Shown piece after piece: positions 35,659-48,100 of a stretch of DNA of 64,000 nucleotides. Every line of letters begins with the position of its first letter. Position 1 is the first letter of the stretch. Origin of the DNA: Vicugna pacos (taxonomy: Eukaryota > Chordata > Mammalia > Artiodactyla > Camelidae); contig NC_133023.1 of the NCBI RefSeq assembly GCF_048564905.1, positions 70,652,453 through 70,716,452 of the forward strand, read 5' to 3'. Both the position numbers and the translations under genes were made by a program. A model generated the notes under the pieces. That model did not search any database and was not told the DNA's origin. It saw only the letters and a program-made list of their open reading frames with translations.

Positions 35659-35949
35659 CCACACATTACTCTTTGAAAAACAACTTTTAATGCTGTAACC
35701 ATGCTTAAACAGTCTAAACAGAGTTTCATTAACTTTGAAATATATCCAAGAAAGTCAAGATCTGTTGTGGAAATTGGGGTGACTTTGACATTCCAGGTTC
35801 ATTCAGGTATTTAGGATGTTAAATCCTGGTGGATTTTAAATGATGCATTCCACAATTTACAATCTGACTTGCTGTAAAAATATTTCCTTGCTTTAGCATT
35901 TCAAATTATAAACACTAATCTGTCTTCGTAGCAAAGACCCATTTATCCT

Positions 35950-36095
35950 CTTAAAGTCACAATGTCCTCATTTGTAAAATATGAATACCAATATGCAACT
36001 ACCTCATAGACTGTGGTGAGGATTTAATGAGTTAATGCATAGAAAGCAGTTACCACTGTCCTTTGGACATTGTAGATGTTCAATATTATGCTAAT
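35950..36095 (+). mobile_element. MIR SINE fragment
   Basis: Sense-order matches: AATGTCCTCATTTGTAAAAT, CTACCTCATAGACTGTGGTG, AGGATTTAATGAGTTAATGC. This is the 3' two thirds of a MIR. Confidence 0.82.
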
Positions 36096-36099
36096 ATAA

Positions 36100-37924
36100 T
36101 AAAGTATTATTGTTTTCCCATTATTATTACTTCTCTGGATGCAAATTATACTGGAAGTCTGCTTAGCCTTTAGACAAAATTCATTTTATTTTATTTTTAT
36201 TCCAAATATAAATAAATAGAAAAGGTGCCACTTGTTTTTATTAATCCATGAAATTTTTTATGAATTTCAAAAATAAAGCTGTATGTGTAATTCTATTCTT
36301 TTATCGTCGTCAATATTTTCAGGCATATACGTCTTAAGTTAAAAAATAAGAGAGATACTTTTTAATGAGTTTATCAAAGAACCTTATAACTGTTAAATAT
36401 GTTTTGAACCCTCTCTCCTCATACCTAGATACAATGTGGCCTTTACCTTTAACTAAATTAACTTCTCTGTTAACTTAATTAATGAAGCAAGATTAATTTG
36501 CATATTTTAAAATCTAAGCAAAATCTTAATGGAAATTAATAGATGTATGCATATAAATCTGTGGTTACATTATCTCTCTCATACTCACGTATGTTTTATT
36601 AAAATTAAAGGGACATTCTAACTTTACTTGTTTTTCTTAGTCTTCAAGCTTTTGTGTGTAGACTCTTTAGAAATAGTCTCAACTTGATTGTAAGTTATAA
36701 AGAGGAATATCTCTTTAAGAATCAGTCAGCAACATTTGCATTTTAACATCCCTGGAAACGCTATATTGTGTCTGAATTAAGAATCTGATACTAAACATTA
36801 AACAGTATTTCCTTTCTTATCTCATTCTTTGATACTTCTTAGTGTATGGGGTGTTTGGAGGAAAGACGTGGAACATGTAAATTAATTGTCATTTTTTTTT
36901 TACCCTTCAATGATAATTAGGGTATTTATTAAATTCCCTGAAGTCGTATGACACACAGCTAAACTCAAACTAAATTCTCTGCCTCTTATGTGACAGTATG
37001 ATAATCTAGATTCTATTTTTTAAATGACTAAATGAATTTATAAATTAACACAGACCCATGGATTACCATAATTTCATAAAGACAAAGAGAATTGTCCATT
37101 GTGGCACATGGCTTGTTTGGCATTCCTTACAGCTAAACAATTTATTGCCTTTTATCCAGACTGTAGTCAGAGGTAGTGAAGGATTCCTGGAAAAAGGGTG
37201 TTTTCTCAATAGTTTGGCATTTAAATTATTCCTCAAAGACATACTCCCTGCAGTGGAGAATGTGGCTGTGGTGCCACTTGACCAAAAGAGTGCTCCTGGC
37301 ACAGGAAAAAATTTTCTCAGCCATTTCACATGTGATGCAGATATTGCTTTTTACTGATCATGGTGCATTTGAACAGTGGTGCACTGAAGGAGGAATGAGA
37401 ATACATAAATAGAAAAGTAGTTTGTTAAGACTGTAATATCTGGATCCATAGTTAGTTTATGAAGGCTCAAAACTCAAGGGAGCCAATAACACACTCTGAA
37501 TAAGTCCTGTCTTGTTTAAGTTTTATAGATTTTCCATTTAATTTATATAAATTATGTATTTCAGTGTTGTATATTGTACAATTTACTTTATTCATAAAAC
37601 TACATGCAACATATTGCTAAAATTCATCATCCCCAGATCTAACACAAGTGATAATATTTTTTTAATTTTATATTTTAATGATACCACTAATTTAACATGA
37701 ATATGTTTCATCATGGAAGGGGAAAAAACATAAGAAGAGCACATTTTAATCACATATACATTTTATTTTAATATCAATAGTCATATTTTACTATCTGTCA
37801 TTTTACCATGAAAATAATCATTTTGTATTTGTTTCTGTTTAATCAAATTGTATATTAGAAGTGAAATAGTTACATCTGTTACATATCTAATATATTGTTG
37901 TGAAACTTTTACTATTTTGGAATT
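36100..37924. other. unique sequence; 37050-37400 repeat-free and less AT-rich
   Basis: No gene recognised. The segment 37050-37400 has open frames on both strands (99 codons plus, 88 minus) that overlap each other and show no domain. It may be a conserved noncoding element, or simply a locally GC-richer stretch. Confidence 0.35.
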
Positions 37925-38494
37925 TTTTTTATTTACAGAAAATCTATAAAGATAGAGAGTTCCTCGGTAGCTGTCACCCAGGTTACTCTAATGTTAACAT
38001 CTTCACTATGGTATGTTTATCAAAACTAAGAAATCAACACTGCTAAAACACAACTAATCTATAGACATTATTCAGATTAAACCAGTTTTTCCAGTGATGT
38101 TCTTTCTTGGTTCCACAATCCAATCCACAATACCACATTGCATTTGGTTGTCATGTCTTTTCTAGTCTGTGACCATTTCCCATGAACTTAACACTTTTGA
38201 AGAGTATTGGTCAGACATTTTCTAGAATGTCCCTCAATTTGGATTTGTCTGATGTCTGTCTCATGGTTACACTGCGATTATGGTTTTCGGGGAGAAAAAC
38301 AAAAGGGTGAAATGCCTTTCTTGTCATGATACATTGACGGTACATAATATTCTCATGATATCACTGCTAATATTTTCTTTGAACATTTGCTTGAGGTGAT
38401 TTTATGCCAGGTTTCCCCACTGTAAAGTTGTTCTTTTTCCCTTTTCATACCCTAGTCTTCAGAAGTGAGTCTCTAAGTCTGATAAAAAGATATG

Positions 38495-38590
38495 GAGTGG
38501 GGGTTGATATAGCTTAGTGATAGAGTACATGCTTAGCCTGCATGAGGTCCTGGGTTCAATCCCCAGTACCTCTATTAAAAAAAGAAGATA
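38495..38590 (+). mobile_element. camelid tRNA-derived SINE
   Basis: The sense copy has the A box in TATAGCTTAGTGATAGAG and the B box in GGTTCAATCCCCAGTACC, then CTATTAAAAAAAG. Its tail has become an ATAC microsatellite. Target duplications were not found, perhaps because the tail expanded. Confidence 0.93.
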
Positions 38591-38637
38591 GATACATACA
38601 TAAATACATACATACATACATACATACATACATACAT
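38591..38637. repeat. (ATAC)n microsatellite in a SINE tail
   Basis: About eleven tandem ATAC units, starting with a few GATA/AATA variants. It arose at the A-rich 3' end of the SINE. Confidence 0.95.
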
Positions 38638-39189
38638 TGATTTCAGCAGCTTCATTGGAATATAATTTACATGCCATAAAATTTACCCATTTAAAGTATA
38701 CAATTCAATGGGTTTTAGTGTAACTCATAGAGTTGTCCAACCATCACCACAGTCTAACTTTAGAACATTTTTGTCACCCCAGAAAGAAACCCTATACCCA
38801 TTAGCAGTCACCCCCAATTGTTCCACTCCACCCCCACCCCCACTATAGGAAATATTTCTCCCAGTATTTAGCTTATTTTCTCATCCTTTTAATAGGCTTT
38901 TTCTGAAAGATAGGTTTTTTTAAATTTGATGAAATCCAATATCGTTGTTGTTTCTTGTACTTTGGGTGGCATATCTAAGAACCCATTGCCAAACCCAAGA
39001 TCACAATTTGCTGCAGTGTTTTCTTCTAAGAGATGTATAGGCTTAGATCTTATATTTAAGTCTATAAGGTACTCAAAGTTAATTTTGTACATGGTTCTAG
39101 GTAGGGGTCCATTTTCATCCTTTTCCCTGTAGACATAGAGCAGCATTTGTTAAAAAGATTATTCTTTCTCCCATTGAATTGCATTGAGG

Positions 39190-41693
39190 TAACATAATTT
39201 AAAACTGTATCAGTGGATTAAATCTCTCTAAAATCTCCCGAATTCTATCACAACTCTTGTTATTGGTCAGTTGTACAGTTTTGAGGTTTACAATATTGGA
39301 CATGAGCAGTGAGTTAGAAAGAGATGTGAAAATATAGACATGAATAAGAGGGAGCCTTGCTCTAAAAACAATCAGGACTGAACAGTGATCCTACCTGGCA
39401 CTCTGGGGTGTTACAAAAGAGAGGACACAGTGATTTTCAGTGAGATATTCATCCACTAATCTGTAGTGACATTAAGAGAAATGAAATGCACCCCATGACC
39501 TAACCATCCTCAAAATCAGGAATTGGATACATTTCCTTTTGCTCTCTTCTTCACTGTCTAACTAGGACTCTGTAACATAGTCCAACTTTCTATACAGAAC
39601 TACAATACTTAACATTTTTAAACTCCTTCTGTCGTCAGGTACTTTGCTGTATAATTTGCATAATTCCATGTTCTGAATCCATGAATATAATATTGTTTTA
39701 AAATGTGAGGAAGTAGATACAAGGCATTTAGCAAAGAACTATACAATATCATCTATTACTTTTCACTGTATCAATCATGTATTAGTAGTAAAAATACTAC
39801 AATTCTGGCTTGTGAAGATTATTGGCAGTGATATTTGAGAAATAATGCCACTTACTGTTTGTCATTAAGACAGGTCACTTAATTTCTCTGTGCCTCCAGA
39901 CTTTAAGTAGCAGTCTCACAGTTTAAACCCAGTGAACATTATTATGAATCCCTTTCTCGTTCTATTATACCCTCTCCAAAAGATGCAATAAATGATTGAG
40001 AGAATGCAAATAATGTAATAATTTGCAATGCCATTTTCTAAAACGAAACAGAACAAAATGGATGTATGGTTTTGAAATTATTTCACATAATTTTCATCAT
40101 TTTTAAATTAAGAAGTTCTGGATTCCATTTCCTATCACAGAGAATAAGAGCTACCTTTGAGTAAATAGAATAATGCACATACAATGTTACAAATACGTTT
40201 CATACTGACATTTTATGATTGTCTATAGCTTGAGAAACAACAGACTGAGTTATTTTTACTGCTTCTATTTTATGGTTTCCTCCAAGTATGCCTTCATACG
40301 CCAAGTATCTATGGAAATTCTGAGTCAGAGATAGAAGGGTGGGTTAGATGACTGTACACTATGTGACGCCATATCACGAGTGGATGTCAACTCGGAATAT
40401 GTTTTGAGCTTAAAGTAGCACCACAGTTCTTTGGATGTATAATGAGATTATCTGAAACCAGTATCTTCCAGGAACTGCAATTGATATCTCTAGGTGGGTG
40501 GGTAGAGGGAAGGGAAGGTGTGAAGACATATGGTAGGAAACTGATACAGTTAGAAGTACTTCTTTTTTTTTTTCTGTCATAAGAAATTATCCCTAAATAT
40601 TAAAATTTACATTTAATGATTTTAGAAATGAATGTGTTAGCGATAGTATGAGAACCTCACCTATATATATAGATGATTTAGAAGAAGGTTCAGCATTGTT
40701 TATACATTAAATGCTACTTACATTTTATGACAGCATATGTTACATAAGAATTCATCACAAAATATTTAGATACTCCACTTCTATTTTACCAGAATATGAT
40801 TGAGTACATATTTATACACATACGTTGATTCATTTGATTCTGCTTTCCCTCATTAACAAGAACTTTAAATAATATCCCTAGAAAAATCTTAATTTTTATT
40901 TTGAAATTTGACTTAGGTGGAGAAACAGAGATTTTAGCTTAAGAGATTTTCTTTCCATATAATGCTCATTTCATTTAGTGTTTAGAAGAAAGTGAAGTTT
41001 TCTCCATCCCTTTATTGTCATTTATTTGATTTTTTTATAGTGAAATGAAGTCTCCCTAACAAGCAGTAGCTTCTCTTTGCTTATTGGGAAAATAATATCT
41101 CTTGTTAAAAGTTTACTGATTATGTAGATGATCAGTCCTTAATAATGTTTCTTTTCAGTTACAGCCATGTACATGTCATGATCCATATTAAAATCATTCC
41201 ATTTGTATATGAGATCTGTTAGAGAAATTTCTCTGTTAGAGAGATTTAGATATTTTCATGAAATTGGTCTACATTGCTTTATCTAGCTTCAGTTACTCAT
41301 AAAAATCCAATAGATACGATTACAAGGAAACTTGTAATTGATTGGAAACTCAAACTTCTCCTTGCAACATCCTTGGCCTCATGTGCGCACATAAGCATCA
41401 ATTAAGTTTAAATTCCTAACCTCAGAAAGAACAAGCTTATCTTTTATTGTATTCTTTCATAAGCCACTCCATAAGATAAATGGCTCCTTTATAGGTAGTT
41501 GGTTTAAACATGTAAGTGACATTTTGCGTTTGACATGCTGCTTAGAAATCAAAGCCTATTTCACTGTGAGGTTATTTCTAATTTTATAGCATTTCTGCCA
41601 GAGAATGTGAACTACTGAGGAAGCAGTGACCTAGCAGTGTCATATGTAATTGTACCCTTTTGAGCATCACTGCTTAACTTAGGGAAGGAGCAT
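39190..41693. other. unique AT-rich sequence
   Basis: No gene recognised. Weak MIR-like words near 39840-39930 and 39630-39740 are below what I would call. Confidence 0.4.
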
Positions 41694-41790
41694 GGTTCAG
41701 TAGAAAGAACACTAAAGTGGACTTCAGAGATCATAGCTATGTGTAAACTTAAGAAAATACTTGAATTACGATTCAAGTGATGAATGATGA
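41694..41790 (+). mobile_element. possible MIR 5' fragment
   Basis: GCATGGTTCAGTAGAAAGAA followed by CACTAAAGTGGACTTCAGAG resembles the MIR tRNA-related head. Similarity fades downstream. Confidence 0.5.
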
Positions 41791-41799
41791 ACCAGTTTT

Positions 41800-44019
41800 C
41801 ATACTTGTAAAAGGTAATTTGCAAGCCACAAAGCACCAATAAAATATAAGGGATTAGGGATAACTGGTTTAAAAGTATTAAACATTTGTTACACAAGTTT
41901 CTACTGTACCCAATTACCAAATATCTGATTTGTTTTGTTTTGTTTCTTTCCCATGCCCTGCATGGGGCTACTCAGCTTTTCTTAAGTTGAAAAATGCTGG
42001 GTCTCTGAAGATAACCTACATTGGTGAACTTTATCTTCATACATACCTAGGCTCTGTCTACATTATACCATATTAGTATATCATACTCTCAGTAACGAGT
42101 TAAGATAATGGATCTCAATTTTAGTTGGCTTTTCTCTTATCTCAGTCATCACAGTCAAGTTCAGAGAGTGGTTTAATTACAATATCATTGAACAATTTTT
42201 GTACACTTTCTTTTCTTATTGACCAATAAAATTCAATTATGGACAACCAAACTTCTAAGATTAATAGAGATCAAAATTTTGTGTTATGTTGATACATATA
42301 AAAATAATATATATGAGAGAAATTCCGTAAGTTTTCATAGAAGAGTATTTTTAAAAAAGATTTCTGTAAAATGAAGAAGAGACATTGTATAGAAAAACAA
42401 CATGTGTATAATTTAAGACTTATTTTAGATGAGCATCCTTGAATTATATTAAAACTGTCTGATTTCCATCAAAGGAAAATATGAATTTTCAGCTTTTAAA
42501 AACCAGTTAATACATATTTATTTGTAAAATTAGAGTTAAGATTTATCAAGTAAAATAAGTTTTTGGAGGTTTTTTTTGAGAATTATTATAATAGTCAAAA
42601 TTATGACTATTATATTTGGAGTACTTTTTCATCAGTCATATGACTAAAAGTGTTAAGAATATTTAAAAAGATAACTAATGTAAACATGCATTTACCCTAG
42701 AAAAATTAGTGATTTTAATGATAATGACATAGGAAAAGATCAGGAAATCTTCACTTATTCTATCAAACATGCTTATATTTTTTCTCATATCAGAAGCAGC
42801 ACATTTACAGTGAAGAATAATTCTGCCTTTAACAACAAGAAAGGGGTTAATTATGTAACAGGATGACACAAGTAGTCTATTTAAATATAAATTTTCTTTA
42901 TAAAAGTAATAAGATTTGTAGCTATTGTAAACCCTGAAAGAACATGTCAATTTATTATTTTTAATAATCAATAAAGTTTCTATTACTTGTAATAATAAAG
43001 TTAATATTATATTCCCCTAAGATATAAACTTGCATAATAATAGAAAGATTGATGAAATGGTCAGTAATGTTAAACTTAGAAGAAACATTTATTGTAAGAG
43101 ATGGAAGTCTTGTAGTTCTCGAAAGTCATTTTTTTTCTGTCAACAGAGCAAAAATTGAAAATATGTAAAAAGCTTTATATATCCCATTAAATGTAGAACT
43201 GAAAGCCTTTTCAGGCTGCCTATTGAATTAGCAAGTACCAAATTGAGTACTTTGATTGATACCACCCTGCCAAAGAGTCAGCCAAGAGGATTTGGGTAGC
43301 TTTATTAAAACTGGGTTGGACGAATAGACAGTGCTAATTTTTTCTGTAGCAGAGCATAAGGTCAAAGCTTGCCTCCTGGGACTACTTTTTCCTTGTACTA
43401 GATTACCAGATTGAAAAGTGCTGTCAGAATGCAGAACAGAGTATAGAGATCAAGTATTAACTATCTAAATGCACTTACCGCAGTTTAACGGCAAGAAAAA
43501 TGAAGTATATTCATTGCTATTATTATTAAGTAAAAGTGACATTAATTCCTCCAAATACTCAGAGTATAAGAAAATATAAATTACCTATTTTAACTGTTAA
43601 CTGGGATATAGAGGTGGGCAAGATTCACAGATTAAATGATACAAAAGTCATTATATTTAACATGGCAAGCATCTAAATTTATTAAATCTTATTTATAAAT
43701 CTCTCCACTCTTCAAGGATTTCATGAAAATAATCCTACATAAATGTATTAAATAATAAGCAGGCAACTTATGACTGTTATTTATCTCCTTAATCTTTAGA
43801 GTTTGAAACTAATACCTTTGATTTCTTCATCAGAAAAATGTGGGACAGTACTATGTTAAAATTAATATTTACAAAACACCTGTCATGTCATAAATGCTCA
43901 ATATAAACTAGATGCTCCTTGCAATATATGTATACAGAACCTTAAAAGCTAAAGATCATGGACATGCAACAAAAAGCTATTAAAAAGTAAAGTGATGCTC
44001 ACATACCCCAAGTTAATTC
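41800..44019. other. unique AT-rich sequence
   Basis: No gene or dispersed repeat could be supported. A possible MIR piece near 43820-43910 (TTTCTTCATCAGAAAAATG) is too weak to list separately. Confidence 0.4.
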
Positions 44020-44032
44020 AGATATCTGTATA

Positions 44033-44185
44033 CCAGGGGACAGAGGGCATAGCTCAGGTGGCAGAGCTCATGCTTAGCATGTACAAGGTCATGGATTCAA
44101 TCCCCAGTCCTCCTCTAAAAAAATAAATAAGCCTAATTACCTCCTCTCTCCCCCGAAACAAAAAAAGAATTAAAAATAATATAAT
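44033..44185 (+). mobile_element. camelid tRNA-derived SINE
   Basis: Full-length sense copy with A box CATAGCTCAGGTGGCAGAG, B box GGATTCAATCCCCAGTCC, AAATAAATAAGCCTAATTACC, a CTCTCTCCCCC block and a final A-rich tail. A perfect 13-bp target duplication AGATATCTGTATA lies at 44020-44032 and 44186-44198. The intact duplication suggests a comparatively recent insertion. Confidence 0.96.
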
Positions 44186-44198
44186 AGATATCTGTATA

Positions 44199-45159
44199 TC
44201 GCTATATTAAAATTCTTCTTTAGAAGAAAATATGCTAATTTTAATTCATATGCTCCAAACCCAATTACATCATAACTTACAATTCATTTATTTTCACTGC
44301 CTTACTCATTTTTTTCTTTCTTTGGGGAACGATTTTGCTTGTACAAATATATTGATAAGAGCAAATAATCTTACCAAATATTTTTGGCTTTTTTAATCAT
44401 TGCTTACACAATTAAATGCACATAATGAAAACAACATATTTAGCATGTGTCTTTAAGCAGTGGTAACATCATCGTGCTGTCGAAAAGGATTTTAGTATAT
44501 CCTCTTAGAGATACTGTACTGCAGTTTTCCAACTGCCATATAATCCTGTGTTAAGTTTTAAATTGAAGTATTGAATTGTGAAGCTTCAGAACTTTGTACG
44601 ATTGTGGATAAAGTGCTTTCCTTAGCAAAGCTTCAGTGACATGACAAATACATAGTTTCTTAATTCCAAGAAATATGCTTTCTGCGTTTTTGTTTAATAT
44701 GAAGTTCAGAAAATACAACTTCCGAATTTGGTTAGTCTCGTAAACATTTTGGAAAGGGTATAAGAATGATGAGATGGCAGAAATAGTGCTTAACGTTGTC
44801 ACTTTTTCTGCCCTTACAGAGTTATGATTCAGATCCTGTTTGTTTAGTTAATATATCTGACTACTGTTACTAGAGAATATCTTGAAACACATAGTTCTAT
44901 ATGGAAATGCCCATCCTAACTTTCTTCAGATTCTAAAACAAAAATTCCAGAGTATTTTATGTTACACTTATTTACCTAATTATCCTAAGATGAAAAGAAA
45001 AAAAATGGCTGTTTCTAGGTATAATCCTTATCACAAGAGTCACATAAAAGGGGTAAGAGGGAACCACTAAAACTTCTTAATAGTGATAACACCATGATGA
45101 TTTCTAGATTTTTTTCCTTTCTCTTCAAACTCCCATGGACAAATTTAAGAGTCGAGTTT
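44199..45159. other. unique sequence
   Basis: No gene or repeat family recognised. The open frames at 44551-44802 (minus) and 44882-45070 (plus) lack domains. Confidence 0.4.
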
Positions 45160-45490
45160 TACTGCCCAATATGGTAACCACTAGCTGCCTGTGGCTACTG
45201 AATCCTTGCAATGTGCTAGCTCAAATTGATACGTTCTCTCAGTATAAAATAAATATGAGATTTTTAAAGAACTTAGTACTAAAAAATAATGTAAAATATC
45301 TGAATAGTTTTTAAATTTTGATTACATGTTGAAATGATAGTATTTTGGATATATCATGTTAAATAACATATACCATTCAAATGGATTTCGCTTGTTGCTT
45401 TTTACTTTTTTAAATGGGGCTACAAGGCAATTTTAAATTCCACATGTGTCTTGTATCTGTGCCTCTCAGATTTTTGTTGAACAACACTGT
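45160..45490 (-). mobile_element. MER33-like hAT DNA transposon, inverted relative to 25349
   Basis: The plus strand reads TGCCCAATATGGTAACCACT and GCCTGTGGCTACTG at the left, TACATGTTGAAATGATAGTA and GGATATATCATGTTAAATAA in the middle, and CACATGTGTCTTG and AACAACACTG at the right. This is the reverse complement of the copy at 25349-25663, with similar length. Non-autonomous, no coding capacity. Confidence 0.7.
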
Positions 45491-45904
45491 TTTTAGAGGA
45501 AAGGAGCAGGTTATTGAGGCCTTACTGATCAGAAGCAAATGGCACAACAAAAACTGCATGGCCCAGAAACGATGTGACCTCCCCGAGATCTCGCAGAGTT
45601 AGTGCTGCACTTAGAGGAGAAAGATGCTTATTGATTTTTTATCTCCAAGTTCTATCTACCGCAATGTGCTGACCTCTCCCATCCCCACCATTTTGCAATA
45701 AACAAGCAAGCCAGTTGCTTTTAGATCTCATCCATAAACATTTAAAATAGCTGTCACAAATAAAATAATTAAAGATTTTACCATATATTACCAGTTCTTC
45801 ACTAATGATATTCACTCAGATGTTTAGTTACTATTGTCACCTAGATATTGACAAACTATGTTAGAATTTTATTTTCTATAATTTTAGCCTGTATTTATCT
45901 AATG

Positions 45905-46127
45905 CAGGGTTTCTCACCCTTGGCACTATTAACATTTTGGGCTAGATAATTCTTTGTCCTGAGGGGCTGTGCTGTACATTATGGGATGTTAAGGAACATC
46001 TCTGGCCTCAATTTTCTATCCAGTGATACAGTAGTAACCCTTCCCCCACCCCAGAGTTGTGACAGCCAAACTCTAGACATTACCACGTGTCTCCTTGGGG
46101 CAAAGTTACCTTCTGTTGAAATCACTG
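45905..46127 (-). mobile_element. MER5A-like hAT-Charlie DNA transposon
   Basis: It begins CAGGGTTTCTCACCCTTGG and ends TTCTGTTGAAATCACTG, imperfect terminal inverted repeats. Internal matches to MER5A include CACTATTAACATTTTGGGC, GATAATTCTTTGTCCTGAGG and GAGTTGTGACAGCCAAA. The length of about 223 bp is somewhat longer than, but close to, full-length MER5A (about 190 bp). Non-autonomous; ancient. Confidence 0.87.
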
Positions 46128-46140
46128 CCAAATGCCTTTT

Positions 46141-46295
46141 TTTCTTTTTTAAAATTTATTTTCATTTTTTTTCTTTTTTGGGGGGGAGGGCGGTAATTAG
46201 GTTTATTTATTTATTTTAATGGAAGTACTGGGGATTGAACCCAGGACCTTGTGCATGCTAAGCATGAGCTCTGCCAGTTGAGCTATATACCTCCC
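46141..46295 (-). mobile_element. camelid tRNA-derived SINE next to MER5A
   Basis: Full-length minus copy: T-rich tail, GGGGGGGAGGGCGGTAATTA, GGGGATTGAACCCAGGACC and GTTGAGCTATATACCTCCCC. A perfect 16-bp target duplication CTGCCAAATGCCTTTT lies at 46125-46140 and 46296-46311 and overlaps the last bases of the MER5A copy. Clearly younger than the DNA transposon. Confidence 0.97.
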
Positions 46296-46311
46296 CTGCC
46301 AAATGCCTTTT

Positions 46312-46539
46312 CATTTGCATTTGAGCTAACACAAGGTGGTAATGTGGTTTTCTCATATTCAGTTGTGAAATATTAAGTATTTTAGTTCTTCATTATGCCA
46401 AGTTACTTCTGTATACAGAAGGAAAAAAACCCCAGCATAAAAAGGTAAGATTTTCAATTGGTTGCTATTTAGAAACGGTACTTAAATCTTCATTTTAAAA
46501 AAGAGTAAGATGGTTGTTCAGGAATAGTTCAGTTAGCAA
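46312..46539. other. short unique interval
   Basis: Nothing recognised. Confidence 0.4.
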
Positions 46540-46670
46540 TTCAGAGCCCTTATACTGCGTCAGGCATTGTGGTAGGCTCTGGGGTTCAAAAATAAGTATA
46601 CTGCAATCTCAGATTCTAAGAGAGATTTAGATTCAAAAATAGATAATTTCAATATGATATACTATGTGAA
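46540..46670 (-). mobile_element. L2 LINE fragment
   Basis: GTCAGGCATTGTGGTAGGCT and CTGGGGTTCAAAAATAAG match the reverse complement of the L2 3' region. Confidence 0.65.
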
Positions 46671-47079
46671 GATATTAGTTATGAAAAGGATTTTCTGCTC
46701 TGGAGAAATAAGAAGGCCTTTTTTGACTCCTATGAACTCATATGTTTCTCTTAGGACTCTTAATACTGGCAAACTAATGATGTGTATGCACCACTGACAA
46801 GAATACTTCATCCTTCAATGAACACTCTGTAATGATGTGATTGAATTACCTCCCAATTAATCTCAAAGCCTGAATATCAGTAACGGGTGAATCTGGTTAA
46901 TGTTTTATTAGAACTATATCGCATAATCATCTCCTCAATTAACCTCTTAGCACCAGTAGCTTCTTTTTAAGGTGATCGAGCCTCTGCAGGTTGTAAGAAA
47001 TGACTGGAGGTCTTTATTCTTGGGAAAATTTTGTTCAGGGTCTTCAATATTGGCAGAGGAATTTTGTTCTGAAGGCACT
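46671..47079. other. unique sequence
   Basis: No gene or repeat recognised. Confidence 0.4.
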
Positions 47080-47215
47080 TGAATGTAAGTTCACTAGGAT
47101 GGATGCTCTGTGATGGCAGTGTTCCAGTCTGTGTTCTTCGCTGTTGTTTCCCACCTGCCTATAACAGTACCTAGCACATAGAAGCTTTTCAATAAACACT
47201 TGTTCAGTGAATTTT
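47080..47215 (+). mobile_element. L2 LINE 3' end
   Basis: Sense L2 terminus: GAATGTAAGTTCACTAGGAT, ACAGTACCTAGCACATAGAA and CAATAAACACTTGTTCAGTG. Confidence 0.82.
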
Positions 47216-48100
47216 TATCCAACTGTAACAATCATTTATTTCTTTAACAGAGTACAATTATTCTAGGTGTCTTACAAATATCTACAAGGCTCATGCATAA
47301 TAACTAAGGTTGAATGTATATTTTTGAGCTAGCTGACTACTAGAAAGCTCAAAAGCTTGCATTGTTAGACTCAGGCAGGCTTGAGGAAGCTACTTGTAAT
47401 TCTAAGTTTTTATTTAAAATAGTTTCAATGTGGCCTGTAAAAAAGACCTAACCAGTCTAAATCTAGATATAGTAAAACTCTGATTAGTACAGAGCAGGTA
47501 TAGACTATATAAATTCTGATCTGCAGAAAGGACACTTGTTTCAGAAGCTGTGATATGTGAATTCCCCTAGGTTCTATCTTTACATGGACAAGAAGGGAAG
47601 GAAAAACAATCAGGGCTGATCTGACCGACTTTCAAGATGGTGATTTGGAATAACTTATTCCAGCCCAACTTTCCAGAAAGTGACACCTGCAGCTCTGTGG
47701 GGGTGATTTCATTCACAAGCTAATTTGTACCTATTCCAAATGGCCAGATGCACCCAGACCCTGGATGTGGGCATACACCCACATCAAGTGAACATTTTTA
47801 AATCTCCTGTCCTATAGTGTAGTTTCATATCCAAACTAATGATTTAACTTTGTTGACTCAGATCTCTAACCTATAAACATCAGATCTGGATTGATTTTTT
47901 TTTAGCATGACAATAGATTGGCATTTATTATGAGTATAGTTGTGGTGGTATTAGACTACCAGAAATACAAATATGAATGTGGTTTTTCAGCACTTCTGGA
48001 CTTTGCTGGATTATTCCTGTGTCTGAAAAAATAAAGGTATGAGGATATGATGTTTCTGGCATTATATCCCAGTGAAAGGCACCCACCATCAGCTCTGATC
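47216..48100. other. unidentified, moderately GC-richer block
   Basis: 47590-47780 is richer in G and C than most of the window. It could be an unrecognised old LTR or unique DNA; no boundaries, terminal dinucleotides or target duplications could be established. Confidence 0.35.

Larger units (their letters stand above)
37925..39180 (-). mobile_element. old L1 (L1ME-like) 3' UTR and ORF2 remnant, interrupted by a SINE
   Basis: 37925-38486 reads like old L1 3' UTR (AGTCTGTGACCATTTCCC, AATGTCCCTCAATTTGGATT, CACTGTAAAGTTGTTCTTTT). After the SINE, 38640-38850 continues with TTTACATGCCATAAAATTT and CCATTAGCAGTCACCCCC, and 38925-39180 jumps into ORF2 antisense (TTTGATGAAATCCAATATCG, GCAGCATTTGTTAAAAAG). 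Roughly a kilobase of the parent element seems to be missing between the last two parts. Orientation of the first part is inferred from continuity. Confidence 0.72.

Noticed and set aside
38459-38677. Minus-strand frame containing a VLGIEPRTSC peptide
   Set aside because: This peptide is the translated antisense of the SINE B-box region, a common spurious annotation.
41221-41234. Perfect 14-nt palindrome AGAGAAATTTCTCT within a short imperfect duplication
   Set aside because: Too short to be meaningful in AT-rich sequence; likely replication slippage.
47590-48100. GC-richer block considered as an LTR
   Set aside because: No TG...CA boundaries, target duplication or poly(A) signal in consistent order could be found.
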